Shown piece by piece: positions 36,150 through 48,613 of a stretch of 64,000 bases of DNA. The number at the start of each line of letters is the position of its first letter. Position 1 is the first letter of the stretch. The notes under the pieces were generated by a model. The model was not told where the DNA came from. It made no database searches and saw nothing but the letters and a program-made list of their open reading frames with translations. The position numbers were made by a program, and so were the translations under genes. The DNA comes from Hirundichthys speculiger (lineage: Eukaryota > Chordata > Actinopteri > Beloniformes > Exocoetidae): assembly GCA_018398805.1 (NCBI GenBank), contig JAGFBZ010000292.1:1178001-1242000 (forward strand). The letters are read 5' to 3'.

Positions 36150-37717
36150 CAGACAGACAAATGGATAATACTGTAAATAATTCAGAGCTAATCTAAGTTG
36201 TTAGAATAGTTAAGATGATCAAACTATGTATTTCCTTTTTAATTCTGTGCTGGTTAATCACACTCATACTTACAAGCTCAAAAATAATCTGATTGGTTTA
36301 TCAGTTTATTGGCAGTGCTTACTCCACGTAGCGATGCTTGTGGAAGCTAATTATGCTCCCAGCCACTTGACCAACAATGTTATCACAGCATGAACAGCAT
36401 CCCTCAATAAGTCTGCACCCTTGTATTTAACTTTGCCCTGCTCCTGTTGATAGCATAGTGCAATCTTAGTGCTACTATAAAAATAATCCCTTGTCGATAC
36501 TCGAGCCACTTTGTGCTTGTGCTATTTCAGGTAACACATTCCCTGCTACATTATAGCACAATGAGAGCAGAAATGTGTGTTCATGATGTCATTGATAAAA
36601 ATGTAAGGCTGCTGTGGAGTGTCTAATACTGAAAAATAAGATTTGGCACTGTGATCTCATTTAAAAATGGCAAACAAATGATTAAAAGCTCAAGCATCAC
36701 TGAAACTATTATGTCAGGCTAAATAATGATGCAACAGAAAAAAATTGATTAAATTATGGAAGGATCACCTCTCAAGTGTGACAAGGAACCTAAATGTTAA
36801 TTGAATACATTTTTTTCCCCCAACATTCTGTTATGACAGTCATGTCTGGAACTCCACCAGCGGGCTTCCAGATGCTGTGAGACATATTTTCATGAAAAAT
36901 GTTTCCCTCCATGGAGGAGCTAAAATGGAAACAGAGTCCCAGAATGTATAATGTACCTGCAAATGTGCTCAAGAGGTATATATTTTTCTATTTCTGAAGC
37001 TTTCTGGCTGCTTTTATTTGAGAGGTCAAATGAAAGTAGGAAAATAGGTGTCAGGTCGTCACACATTGGAGTTTCTCCTGTGTGTGACTCAATAATCGAC
37101 ATGTTTCATAACATTTACTTTATAAATTCACACACGTTTAAAGCAATCACCTATCTCTAATTGGTTTTGTTGGGTTTCTGGTAGCACTCACTGTTTTTTA
37201 GTCGGGGAGTTTGAAAACGGCCTAAAACATCAGTTTTACTAACACAATATAGGTTGGGGTCTCGAGGCAAATTGTGGAACTGGAGGGAAATGAAGGATGA
37301 AGGACACACACACACTGCCACTCACACATACACGCAAGAAAAATAACATCTGTTGCAAGATTGAATTGCGTATATATACGACTAAAAAAAACATGTTTTT
37401 GCAGATTATAGGTACTAACATTTAATATATATGCAGATAATTGTTTTTTTTTTTTAAAATCTCATAAATAGAAATTGTTTCGGTAAAGAAGAATCATAAT
37501 TGTTGCGAAATACAAGCCAGAAGAGCGTGTTGTGTTAAAGTCACAGTCCATTACCATGCATAAGTGATGAAACCTCAGGCAAGCAACTGCAAAGTTCAGA
37601 GGTTGGTAAATCAGTTTTTGAGATCCATTTAAATAGTTCTCTTACCTAATTTTGTAATGGGGCCAAGCCACAAACTGACTCCTTTGATAGCTTTCAGGTA
37701 CACATTGGTTGTACAAT
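36150..37717. other. No gene recognised
   Basis: AT-rich non-repetitive sequence. No domain, RNA gene or transposon end recognised. Confidence 0.4.
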
Positions 37718-37734
37718 GCATTATGGGATACAGT
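37718..37734 (-). promoter_or_regulatory. ZNF143/THAP11-type motif
   Basis: 'gcattatgggatacagt' follows the 'GCATTnTGGGAnnTGTAGT' core bound by ZNF143/Staf and THAP11. It is isolated, with no other promoter motif nearby, so its function is doubtful. Confidence 0.35.
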
Positions 37735-40647
37735 ACACAAGATGACAAGTGATTTGTGAACTCGAATAGTTTCCCAAAGCAGGACACCATCTGAATGTTT
37801 TTAACATTTTCCAAATTGTGCAGTTGTTCCCCTACTGCGTCCTACATTCTGATAAATCTAGTATATCCTAGTAGTATTGCATGATGTCCTGGAAATTGTC
37901 TGTCTGTCTTTCTGTCTGTCTACACAAAAGCAACCACACATAAACCAAATACATTTTTAGTGGTAAACACAGGATGTTGCACACCTGGCTGCGTCAGAAG
38001 GTGAGTTTTTACCAACTGCTAAATCAGTAATAGCCATGTTACCTGAGGCAGTATTTACCGTAGCCTTTGTAAATCCTGTCCCAAGGGAAGGAAATATTTA
38101 AAACTGTGTTATTACGGCAATTTTGAGTCACATAAAGTTAATGGTAAATGCATATGTACCATACCAACTTTGCTTCTGATCTTTCTCCAAAAAGGGCAGA
38201 TGGGTATTTATTTATTTAAAGTATTTGGTCCTACTATTACTATGATTAACTAGAACTTGCTAAACATGTGTGTGGACTGTCTTTTTTTCATCCTCCTATT
38301 ACTCTTGGTTTGAATACAAAACAAATACTTTGGACAGTAGAAATTACCAACTCAGTCTTTGCCATGAATGAAATCACCACAGGGTTATTTATTACCACTG
38401 TTTTCTCATTCACAATTGGCTTAAATCCTAAAATGCTTTAGTAGGAATCAACTGGAATTATTTTCTCACTGCTGGGCCATCATGCTAGGCCATCTAAGTT
38501 ACATGTAAACCAGTTTTGTTTTTTTGTTTTTTTTCCCACCATGCATTGCTTACCTGGTCAGCATGTAAGATGCTTTGGTCACATGAATCAAGGTGCCATT
38601 GAATGAGACATGAACTGCCAGTTGTCCTTTACTAAAGCTTTTCTGATTAAAATGACCTAAATGTCCGAGAATCTACACCAGCAGCTGGCTCAAACTGACA
38701 GTATTTATGGAAGTTAAGAAAGATATCATCAGCCTTGGTCAGTGAAAACTGAAACTTGAATATCCTGGACAGGTGATAAAACAATTGAAGTCGCAGTGTA
38801 ATACATTTTCAGCTAAATGTTTTTAAGATCAAGCATTTAAACTATCTTCTATTCCAAATGCACTGCTTTCTGTAATGTGTTATGAAAGTCAGGAATGTAG
38901 AGGAAAGGCACCCTGTTTAGAGAAAACCTTTGGTCTTTAATGAAAGTTATCTTTGGAGCTGGCATGTTGACATGAAAATTACAACTTTGTGTCACAAAAC
39001 TGAAGTGAAACAGCAGGGTGCCCAGTAGAGCTCTGGTATTAAAATAATCAGTGTAGAAAGGTGCAGAAATATAGGCTTGAACAACCAAAAAAGATATAGT
39101 ATCTACATTGTTTAGTCCTTTGTCTGCTGAAGCATGTACAGTAGTGCACATGAACATCCGCTGGGTCTTGACAGCTTTCTCTGCCTCTAGTTTTTACCAT
39201 TTTGACAAGCTGTCTTGTCCTTTATGGCTGTTGTTTTTTTAATGTTCTTGTCACTTAAAACTAAATTACTCATTCTCAAGAGTCTAAAGAATGATTTAAA
39301 TGTTTGCAGAGTCCACAAAACTGTTTCGAAGCTGCAGAGCCCATTAACTATCATGCAGAGAACATATACTTTTAGAGAAATTTATAATTGGATTGTTTAA
39401 TCTCAAACCAGCAAATGAGCTATAATCATTTTGATGTGTCCTGGGTTTTTCTCTTTCTTGGAGTCAGTCATTTCCAAAGCACCTCATCTGAGAGGGGTCA
39501 CTGGTGGCAAAAGCTTAGGCTCCAACCATCTCTTTTGACTCTTTTTGAAGTGGAAGAGCAATCAGTTTATTCTGAGCCAGTGGTGACATGCAAACCCACA
39601 GCTAATATCTTTAACAAGAACTGCATGAAGCTTTCTGTTTCACATTTTTAAGACTTTTTTAAGGCCTTCATGCAGCTGTGATACTGAAAACATACAAAAA
39701 CTAAATACACGGGACTCGTCACAAGATGAACAGGACCAGTTGTAAAGTCCTCATGAATGATGTTAACCAGGGACAAGAAAACAGCAAAGCATTTTGCCCT
39801 TTTTTTTGTGAGAAAAGAACAGGAATATTATGAGTTAAAAAACACACAGATCTAAACATACAGGTTAACAAATAATAAGCACAAAGTAGAGAATAAGTAG
39901 AACGAGAAAGGACTAAGCATACTTTACCTCTGAGAAAGCTTATGTCCTTGACAAAGAAGAAGAAGGAACTGATAAAGAAAGGTTACTCTGTGAAAGGACT
40001 GTTCTGGAGCCCTTGGAACTGATTGTACAAAGAAGAAAATTGTGTAACATAATGGAAAACACTGCACATTGTCTACACAGCACAATGATTAAAAAAGGGT
40101 GTCTTCAGCGGGAGACTTCTTCAGGTTTGCTGCAATACAGATATTTCATGAGGTCACTCCTGGCTACAATGAAAGCCTGACACAGTCACTCCTGATAATT
40201 ACCTGGTTGTTCTTTTAATTGATTTGTTCTGCTTAATGTTATCAATTCATTATTCACATTTAAAGAATATAATTTATATTAAGCTAAAGTATTGAACTGA
40301 AAAACAGTTTGTGCTGACCTGCTGGCCATTAATGAGCTTAAGCAATATAGTCCAGTTCTCAATGTATGGAAGGGCTCTTCAGTCTTTTTTCCAAAGAACT
40401 TCTTCTTTTTCTTTTCTTTTTTTTTTTATAGCTAAAATACTTCTGAGAACTAAAATGAAATTAATCCAATTTGTGTGTGGAATCTTTTGTATGTGTTCAA
40501 AATGTAAGCTTCTTATCCACTGGCCGTGCAGCTGTGTGATCCAAAATGTGATTTTGGATGACTGCAGCATGAAAATGCTCATTTTGTTATAAATTTGCAT
40601 AGGGATCTATCTACTTTGATCCTATCTACTTAGGTGCACTTACAAAT

Positions 40648-40654
<7 letters not shown>
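37735..40654. other. No gene recognised
   Basis: Open frames of 60-102 codons without domains. An inverted pair 'ctgcatgaag' (39622) and 'cttcatgcag' (39665) is short and unremarkable. Confidence 0.4.

Positions 40655-40656
<2 letters not shown>

Positions 40657-40700
<44 letters not shown>
40657..40700. repeat. (TA)n microsatellite
   Basis: About 22 TA units lie directly against the left end of the next element, preceded by a short GT run. Confidence 0.95.
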
Positions 40701-40703
<3 letters not shown>

Positions 40704-41760
40704 GGCTGGACAAAAATTAACATTTTTAATCGCGATTCATCTCTTTATTTCCCTGATTAATCACGATAAATTGCATTGTATACGAAAAATCAAATAATGA
40801 ATTCAAAAGTAGTGTAAAGTTCACTTTTATTTAAATGTTCTGCTGCCATATGAACTAAAGTGCCATAACATTTGTTCTTCAAACACTTTTAACATCAGCA
40901 CTTGTCAGTAACACATATTTAGTGTAAATCTCATCTTAAAAAATGTTAAATAAAATAAAGCTTATGGCCACCGGCAGGGCATTAAAGTAATCCTGTCTAC
41001 AAACAAAATTGTCAATCAAAAAAAAAATAAAATTAAAAAGTGACATTTTATTACATTTTTCATTTTTAGATCTTACAAAAAAAAAAGAGAGAAAAAAAAT
41101 GCCTGTTTATTAATATATATTTCAATTTTAGACTTGGATCAAAAATACGAAATTAAAAAAATGGGCCACGGGACTGAATTTTCTTTTTATAATTTAGGAC
41201 TGGACATTCTGTTGTCATTACACATCTGTGCCACTAGATGGAGCCGCACTGAAGAAACCAGTAAGAGAACAGCATGACAGTGAACACATGGAGCAGTTTT
41301 TTTTTGAAAAGTCTGTTACTGGCTGCTGCGGAACCGGAAGAAAATTGCTGGAAAAAACATGTGGAAAAGCTAAAACAGACATGGAGATGGTAAAGTTACA
41401 GAACTTTAACATGGTCATTTTCATTTTAAAGTTCTCCCAGATGATGGATTCGACAGAAACAAGGTCATTCGTAACCACTGCCAAGCTGATCTCCCCGTTA
41501 AAAGTTTCTGCTGTTACCTCAGAAATTATCTGTTTTAATATTCTGATTGTGATTCAGAATTTTGTTGGTTCTGTTGGTTTGCAAAACAAATGTTATGGCA
41601 CTTTCATTCATATGGCAGCAGAACATTTAAATAAAAGTGACCTTTACACTAGTTTTGAATTCATTATTTGACTTTGCTTATACAATGTCACTAATCGTGA
41701 TTAATCAGGGAAATCATGCAATTAATCGCGATTAAAAATTTTAAATGTTGTCCAGCCCTA
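40701..41760. mobile_element. hAT-like non-autonomous element, copy B, with inverted ends
   Basis: The left end starts 'tagggctggacaa' and the right end, reversed, 'tagggctggacaa'. Both continue into related blocks built of 'aatcgcgatta' and 'ttccctgattaatcacga', so the inverted repeats are roughly 80-90 bases long. A TAGGG terminus fits hAT. The flank 'atatatat' against 'atataaaa' allows but does not prove an 8-bp duplication, because the left flank is microsatellite. The interior matches the decayed copy at 3185-4100. An open frame of 147 codons (41228-41671) crosses the interior without transposase features. Confidence 0.85.
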
Positions 41761-41768
41761 ATATAAAA

Positions 41769-42130
41769 ACTGCACTGAAGCTATGTTTTGTAACAACAGC
41801 AGTATCTGTCGTTAACATACACCCCTCTACATGGTTCAGTCCAGTTACAAACATTATTTTGTTTGCTTATTTAATGGAATAACTATTGTCCATCTCTGTG
41901 ATGTAAACCAATTCACAATTAGTATGTTTGCCGCTGCACTGAGAATCCCACCACCACCCCAGCACCCACCTGTAAACTCTGACTAAGGGGCTACATCCGG
42001 CTTGCTATTCTGGGATAGTTGGGACCCTCAGTCACTCGGCCCCCCCTTCAGGCCAAAGCCCTGTGTAATGCTCACTGTTCAATAAGTGTTTGTGTGACTA
42101 AAATGAATTAAAACTCAAGCACATAAAAAG
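41769..42130. other. No gene recognised
   Basis: Short unique-looking sequence between two transposons, slightly C-rich at 41950-42060. Confidence 0.4.
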
Positions 42131-42138
42131 CTTATAAG

Positions 42139-42425
42139 TAGGGATGTCCAATATTGGCTTTTTTGCCGATATCCGATATGCCGATATTGTCCAACTCTCA
42201 ATTTCCGATACCGATATCTACCGATACCGATATATGCGGGCTATTTTTCCTCAAAACTAATTTTAGGTAACATCACATATCTCCTGTCGTGGAATTAACA
42301 CATTGTCTGTGCAAAAAAAAAAAAAAAAAAAAAAAAAACCCCGATACCGATATTTACCAATATTACATTTTTATGCCAATATCGGGCCGATAATATCGGT
42401 GGGCCGATATTATCGGACATCCCTA
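42139..42425. mobile_element. hAT-type MITE, 287 bp, perfect 8-bp duplication
   Basis: The ends are 'tagggatgtccaata' and, reversed, 'tagggatgtccgata'. The octamer 'cttataag' stands on both sides (42131-42138 and 42426-42433). The inside is rich in 'ccgata' repeats that form long imperfect stems, and an A run lies near 42315-42338. It has no coding capacity. The intact ends and duplication indicate a fairly young insertion. Confidence 0.94.
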
Positions 42426-42434
42426 CTTATAAGT

Positions 42435-42744
42435 TCTTAGATTAAATAGTATAAAATGATTAAAAAAATAAACATTCAGGGCTTAAATTTATTTGGGGCT
42501 CAAAATTGAAATATTTGTTCATTTTATTTTTGATATTTGATGGGAACTTTTAAACTCATTTGAGTTTAAACAACAGTCTTGTACATTGCCAAATAATTTT
42601 AAGTTATAAATATTATAAGAAGTTAATTATCAGAGAGGTTTTGTGTGGTTATTAGTGTAAAGTAAATTTTGATGTATTTAAAGCGTTACCTGAATCCGGT
42701 TCAGGTAACTAGATTGCTTGTAGGAGTGATTGTGAGTGTGTGTG
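42435..42744. other. No gene recognised
   Basis: AT-rich, no recognisable feature. Confidence 0.4.
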
Positions 42745-42905
42745 GTTGTTCTTCTACATGTGGCCCTGTGATGGACTGGTGACCTGTCCAGAGTGGACCC
42801 CTGCCTTTGGCCCAAAAAGAGCTGGGATGGACTCCACCAGATCCCTATGACCCTGCATAGGATTATGCCGGCATAGATAATGGATGAATGGATGGATGGA
42901 TGGAT
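42745..42905 (+). mobile_element. LINE 3' tail (Rex3/RTE-type) with (ATGG)n end
   Basis: 'gtgatggactggtgacctgt' at about 42771 and 'gagctgggatggactcca' near 42819 are followed by 'ccctgcataggat' and a tail of 'gatggatggatgg' (42890). This is a very common fish repeat family; only the 3' end is present, as usual for truncated LINE copies. Confidence 0.72.
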
Positions 42906-42909
42906 AAAG

Positions 42910-45315
42910 GGTTACCTGAATCCCAAAGGGGTGGAATACTTTTGTAATATTTTTTATCTATTCACCAAAAGTCTTTGTAGAGTAAGATCTCACTCTACTC
43001 CTAAATGTAACAGTTTGAAACAGTTATATAATAACTCATTGTACCCACCCCACTAGACACAGGTACAGCAAGGGGGCTCGATCCAACATAAATACTAATA
43101 ACAAATGCTCCATCATTTCAATGTAAGACTCTTCAAGAGAAATGGAACTTATGAATTTTGTTGGAAAATTACTCTGAAATGGGAATTCATTAAAAGTTCA
43201 GGAAAGGCTAAAGAAAGAAGTAGACTGGATATCTGTTAAATATACCTTTTCTACATCTGTTACAGTTATTTCATGTTCTGGGGTGATACTGGCTAGTGCA
43301 TCAGCATATCTGGTGTTTAGTAATGCTAACACGAGATGGTAACTGCCACAAGGTTTTTTGATACTATGCTATAAAATTGTTGGGCCAGCTTTACCCGGAC
43401 TCAATTTCATATGAAAATATCAGTTTGAATTTCATTTGAAGGAGCATTTGCTTCCTTTTAGGAAGCGTCATCTAGCTTCCATGGTCTCCCATCTTTACTA
43501 TCGGCAAAAATCAGTCACACAAGTTTGGAGACCCGTCCTGGTTGTCTCTTGCAATGACTGGGTATCAATTCAGGGCATTATGTCACTTATCAACAACAAT
43601 AGAATTAGCTCAGAGGGCAGTGGTAGACATCATGACATATGTGGCAAAGAGACTCGAGAAAGTAATGACGGAAGAGAAATCAAGAAAATGACAGCATCTT
43701 AAATGCAATCTAACCTCCACTCTTTAGGGAGCTAAAATTTAAAGTTCTTTTGTGCTGCTTTGAATTTTGTCTTGTTTAGGTAAAGCTTTCAAAGTAGACA
43801 GTATGAAAAAAATTCAATATTATTAGTCAAACTTGGTTGGAGTTTACAGTTAATGCTGAGGGGCAGGTGTAATTACTGTTGATAACAGTAAGTAATTGTT
43901 ATACACTAACATTTTTTTTAAACTATTTAATTTAACATTAGCACTAGTTTTGGCCAGCTATTAATACAAGTGCCTTCGAGCAGTCTTTTGACAGATGGGA
44001 AATTGCTTTATTGGTCTTGCGCTGTTGATACAGGCTATGGAGTAAAAAAGAAAGAGAAATTATGTTTTTCCCACTTGGGTATTAATACTGACAACAAGCA
44101 ATATTATGTTCCATGGAGAGAAATGATAGTTGAGATGTATATCACCAGAGAGACTCCCAGCAGTCACTTCTCAGATCTGGGTGATATTCTTGGGGGTGTG
44201 GTGGCACTTCATTACTAGGGAGTACCTAGAGTAGGGTACCCCCAGTGTAGTTAAGCTACACCTTGCTTATTATGAGGAGTGAGTAGTTTGTCTAATCTCA
44301 ACATTCAGGCCTTGGTGGATGATAAATTCTAGTTAATCATTTTTTTTCACATTTTACTTATATTCTTATCTCTACTTTTCTCTTTCAGTGAAGTTCAGAT
44401 GAGTGACCGTGCTGTGTTTCACTGGCATCCTGGCTCACAGTCTCACCGCTGTGCTCACTCATATCTGACAGCTGTTGAGGTAAAAGGAGTCTGCAGCACA
44501 GAGTTGATGCAGAGTGGCAGATGAAGGTCAGCTGTCCTGCTCAGCTTTTAGTTAGAGTCATGGCACATAGATTAAATCGAGATGCTCCTTTCACCCAGAT
44601 CGGCAGTGGTTTTAATCTTGGCTTAAGCCTTTGCTTTTGTCCCAGAGGTAATAAAAAACAGTGATCAAAAGCTCTCAGTAGAAGTGGTTTGCTGGAGCTA
44701 AAATGAATGTGCTATTATGAGCCGATGATTGAGGGGGAGCTGCTGAGGAAGCAGCCAGGCGATAAATGGAAAGGAAAAGAAAAATGAAAGTACACAACCC
44801 AAACTGCTAAACGAAGGCATAGCAAAGGCCCAGATGATTTTCAGTTTAGTATTCATCACTAAACCAGGTTGCTTGTATGCTTAACTAAAATGTACAGGTT
44901 TTCATGCTATTTTAGATCAAACGAGCAGACAGTTTTGGTGGTCCATTAATCATTAGTAACACAACTTACTGTTAGCCCCCTTGCTAGCTTTGGTCTTTAT
45001 TTACCCTCAATGTTTTGAATGTTTGCATGAAAGCACGTGCACTCGCTAACAACTAAAACGATACAGACATATGGAACATCAATACCTACCACTCTCAGTT
45101 CAGGCTCATGAGTTATGACCTTCCAATTTCAGAACATCTTTTGCTTTCAGCCTTAAATACGTTTGTGCAACTTTGTTCCTGGTCCTGAAAAAAAAAAAAA
45201 AAAACTGCATCCATCCATTTATCCTCGGTTTCTTGGTCTTTGGGGAACTGGAAACTTGCTGCACCCTCACAGCCAAAAACACATTTCTTCCGACACTTTA
45301 TGGAAACATAATTAA
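42910..45315. other. Longest non-repetitive stretch; no gene recognised
   Basis: Open frames of 82-115 codons have no recognisable domains. The part from 44400 to 44800 has balanced composition, no transposon signature and few homopolymers, and could be a conserved non-coding element. An A run followed by 'catccatccatttatcc' near 45195-45220 may be the end of a minus-strand LINE fragment. Confidence 0.4.
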
Positions 45316-45318
45316 ATA

Positions 45319-46028
45319 CAGCGGTACCTCTGCCTACGAACGTCTCTACATACAGAATTTTCAGGTTACGACACGTCTCAATGGGAAAATATTGCGTCTT
45401 GTTACGAAAGAAATTTCAGGATACGAAAGGCAAAAATACAGTACGCGCTGCTACTCGCAACTCCAGAGTTTACCGAACGTAAACATACTTGTGGCTGCTC
45501 TGCCATTGGCTATCGCCTAGCATCGTCCTCGCATCCTTTTGACATTTTAGGAAAAGTCCATGAAGTTTCGGAATTCATTGAAAAGAATCACCCAGAAAAA
45601 GTGCTCACTAGTCAGGCTATCGCTCATTATGTTGTTGTTTGCCTCGCACATTTTCGAAGGATTGTTAAAAGCCGACACAAGCAAACATCCTTGGATCGGT
45701 TCTTTAGAAAATGTCACTGCAGAGAGAGAAAAGGTGACAACGATAGCAGTTAAATGGTAAATGAACATAATTCTTATTCTTCACTTTATTTTTTTTTGTT
45801 TTTTATTATGTACAACTCACATTTTATGTTTATTGTGCAGTAATCTAATGGTAACATGTATTTGTTACATGTTTTGATGCATTTTTATGATTTGTAAATG
45901 TATGTCAGAATTTTTGGGGGCTTGGAAGGGATTAGGGCATTTATATGGAAATCTGTACTTTACGGAATTTTCAGGTTATGAAACTACTTCCAGAACCAAT
46001 TAATTTCGTAAATAGAGGTTTGTAACTG
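45319..46028 (-). mobile_element. Tigger/pogo-like element retaining a transposase C-terminus
   Basis: TA dinucleotides flank the element (45317-45318, 46029-46030). The ends are 'cagcggtacctctgcctacg' and, reversed, 'cagttacaaacctctattta', with shared 'ttacgaaa' and 'attttcaggtta' blocks inside each. On the plus strand 45540-45770 encodes EFIEKNHPEK and KQTSLDRFF in successive frames. This is the C-terminal tail typical of Tigger transposases. The coding relic is therefore plus-oriented although the frame is broken. The element is a 710-bp internal-deletion derivative. Strand is given from terminus orientation and is not important. Confidence 0.72.
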
Positions 46029-46030
46029 TA

Positions 46031-47217
46031 GTTTGTAAGAACCTTTGTGCACTGTCGAAGACTTTTGACATAAACACAGGGTCCATATCATGATCCATCT
46101 GTTAAGTTCTTCTCATGAACACGAACGGCTACTTTACTACGGTGGAGTCTAATAAAGACTATAAAGTTTTCATTTTTACTTTGCATAAAAATAAAGCAAT
46201 GTTTCATGTACCTTTTTTTTTTCTTTTTTTTTAAATTTGCCCATCAATGTAATGATGCAGTCTACGATATCATTGTGACTACAAAAATCATTTTCAGTCG
46301 TTTGCTGAGAAGTGTCTGTATGCAGAATGTCAAATCTCTTTATTCCTTTGTCGTGATGGCACTGCTACGGTGCTGAACAGAGCTTTCCTGATGCGTACCT
46401 CCTACTTGTAGCTGCATGGTGCCGGTTTATTTAAAAAAAAAAAAAAAATGCCTGACAAAACTAAATGAAAAGCAAAAGGCTGCATGGCCCTATGCAGCAA
46501 ATAACATTAAAGACAGAGTATATTATTTCAAGAATCAGTTTTCATCTCAATATTTAAATGAGTATTCTAAGGTGACTATGACAAAAATCTGTCATCTGTG
46601 GAGGCTGGGGCACTGTAAAAAAAACACATTCAATTATTCTACTCAGAATGATCCATGTTGCTTTTTCTGCCAGTCAACGAGGCTTTCTGGTGCAGGTTTT
46701 GTGGACTCTTCCTGTGCATGCTTAGTATGCTTGTCTGGTGTTGGTGGCAGGCAGGTGGAGCTGTCATTACTCATCAATGATAATGGAAGCAACTTTGCTA
46801 TAGTTTTTTTTTGCCAAGAATGCCCAAAAAAACTGGTGCTGGTCTAAAAAGAAAGTGTGTGTTCCCTGGGGATAGAAGAGCAATGTGGTGTATTTCGGCT
46901 TTACAGATAATTGCTCTTTAACCTTCTATCATATTATCTGTGGTTCAGGTGGTTTGGTGCATTTTTTATTGGATGAAAACTTTGTTCATTTCTGGCTTGT
47001 AACGTAGCCTGTCTGCCTACGTTGCATCCTAATGCAGTAAGGCTAGATTAGCAAGTGGTAGCAGCTGGCAGTGCGTATTCATGTATTTATTTGTTGTGGT
47101 ATCAGATGGAGGTTAGAAGGAAACAACTACTCTTGCATACTTGCATACTTTAATAATTTATCCTTGGAAATGTTGGAAAGGATAATTTACTCTACCCTTT
47201 AAATTTCTGCTCTAAAT
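46031..47217. other. No gene recognised
   Basis: A 143-codon plus frame (46416-46847) begins in an A run and has several Cys residues but no pattern I recognise. Nothing else is visible. Confidence 0.4.
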
Positions 47218-47350
47218 TAGGGTTTCTCCACGGGGGCGGTACCGCCCCCCCAGGGGGCGTTCTGAACCTTTAGGGGGGCGCTGGAAACATCAGGGCTGAG
47301 AGGGGGGGCGCTCAGGCACAAATGAGGGGCGCCACGCCTTGAGAACTCTA
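47218..47350. mobile_element. Small G-rich MITE-like element
   Basis: The left end 'tagggtttctcca' and the reversed right end 'tagagttctcaagg' are similar, as in hAT-type MITEs. The 133-bp body has four G-runs ('gggggcg', 'agggggcg', 'aggggggcg', 'agggggggcg') alternating with 'gcg'. No clear 8-bp duplication. Confidence 0.55.
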
Positions 47351-47439
47351 TTTTAAACTTCCATGGTTTCTCAAGGTTTTTTTTTTATAGTTCAAATCTA
47401 TTTATGTTTCAATAAAATGTTGTGCTCAGATTTCCTTTC

Positions 47440-47579
47440 AAAAAATAAAGCTGCTGTCTGAGACCAAAACCCGAGCCTAAATTGTGTCCCACTTGTTGTT
47501 GATTTTTGACAAAAAAGCCTGAAATGTGGCAAAAGGTTGAAAAGTTCAAGGGGGCTGAATCCCTTCGCAAGGCACTGTA
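47440..47579. mobile_element. Solo Tc1-type terminal repeat
   Basis: 'aaaaggttgaaaagttcaag', then 'ggggctgaat' and 'ttcgcaaggcactgta', matches the outer end of salmonid/cyprinid Tc1-like inverted repeats. No transposase lies inside; a partner terminus is not visible. Confidence 0.65.
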
Positions 47580-47944
47580 TATATATTAAAAAGGTACACA
47601 TATAGGCTGAAGGGGATTTTTTTTTTTCTAAATATACTTTAATATGTTCCATGAGTGACCAATTACATACCCATTTTAATCCTTATAGCATAGATACAAG
47701 CTTCCTAAGAGACCAAACAGACCAAAAATCATTCTTTGTAGCTTCTCATTAATTGGATTCATTTGAGATCAAAGACTCTTGATGCACACACAGAGAATAA
47801 TTTTCCAAAACTAATCCAAACAGTCTGTATGAAAAACATAGATGTGGATAAGTATTTAGAGGGAACAGTCGGATAGTCGCAGCTGGATTCAGTTAATAAT
47901 TATACATGTTGTAGGTGCAAAAGTCTCCACTTGCATATCAAAAT
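47580..47944. other. No gene recognised
   Basis: AT-rich flank of the BEL/Pao insertion. Confidence 0.4.
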
Positions 47945-47949
47945 GTGAA

Positions 47950-48482
47950 TGTACAGATTGATGCATAAGAGTCAACCAAAAAAGAAAAATGTTAAGGAAA
48001 AGGATTTCATGTATGTAATTTCATCATTATTTCATTGTGTTTTATTCAGAGGAGAATGTTAAAAACTCAGCTACTGCCATCTACTGGCCTGTTGTGGTAT
48101 AACAGCTGCTGCTTTGTTCAATTGAATGCAAAACTTTATTCAGGAAGTACAAGAAAACAGAGACAAAAACGGCATGTTTAGCCAGCTCGGTGATGTTCCA
48201 GCCACTTCGGCATACACCTGGTTCAAGTTGCATCGTCGGTATGTTTTATGTGAATTTATTGTTACGTGTTAGGTCAAAATATTATTTTGAATGTTTATTT
48301 AACTAGTTACATGATTTACGTATTGTCAGAAATGCCGTGTTGTGATTGTACTCTTTGTTTACTTTTGTTTTAGTTTCACAATTTGCCTAAACAATAAATC
48401 TGGCAGAAGGAAAGCCCAGAGTCGTGTTTGGAGTGTTTAACTGCCTGTCAATAGATACCCGCGACGTATTGAGGACAGGACA
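47950..48482 (+). repeat. BEL/Pao 5' LTR
   Basis: 533 bp, TG at the start and CA at the end. It provides promoter and polyadenylation functions. A signal 'aataaa' lies at 48393-48398, about 85 bases before the LTR end. The only difference I found from the 3' LTR is 'ttacgtgtt' here (near 48263) against 'ttacatgtt' there. Confidence 0.95.
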
Positions 48483-48613
48483 GTGAAACGACGGCATCAC
48501 AGCGAACTCGGTAACGCTGATCGGGCCGACAACAGACGCTTCCAAGACGCCACTACGCCTCAGCTAAGCACGGCTACCACGGAAGTGTCTCACCAGAAGC
48601 TATCAACGCCATC

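Noticed and set aside
39622..39675. MicroRNA-like hairpin
   Set aside because: The stem is only about 10 bp with a 30-base loop, too weak for a precursor.
46416..46847. 143-codon frame with several Cys residues
   Set aside because: Starts inside an A run; the Cys spacing does not form a zinc-finger pattern.
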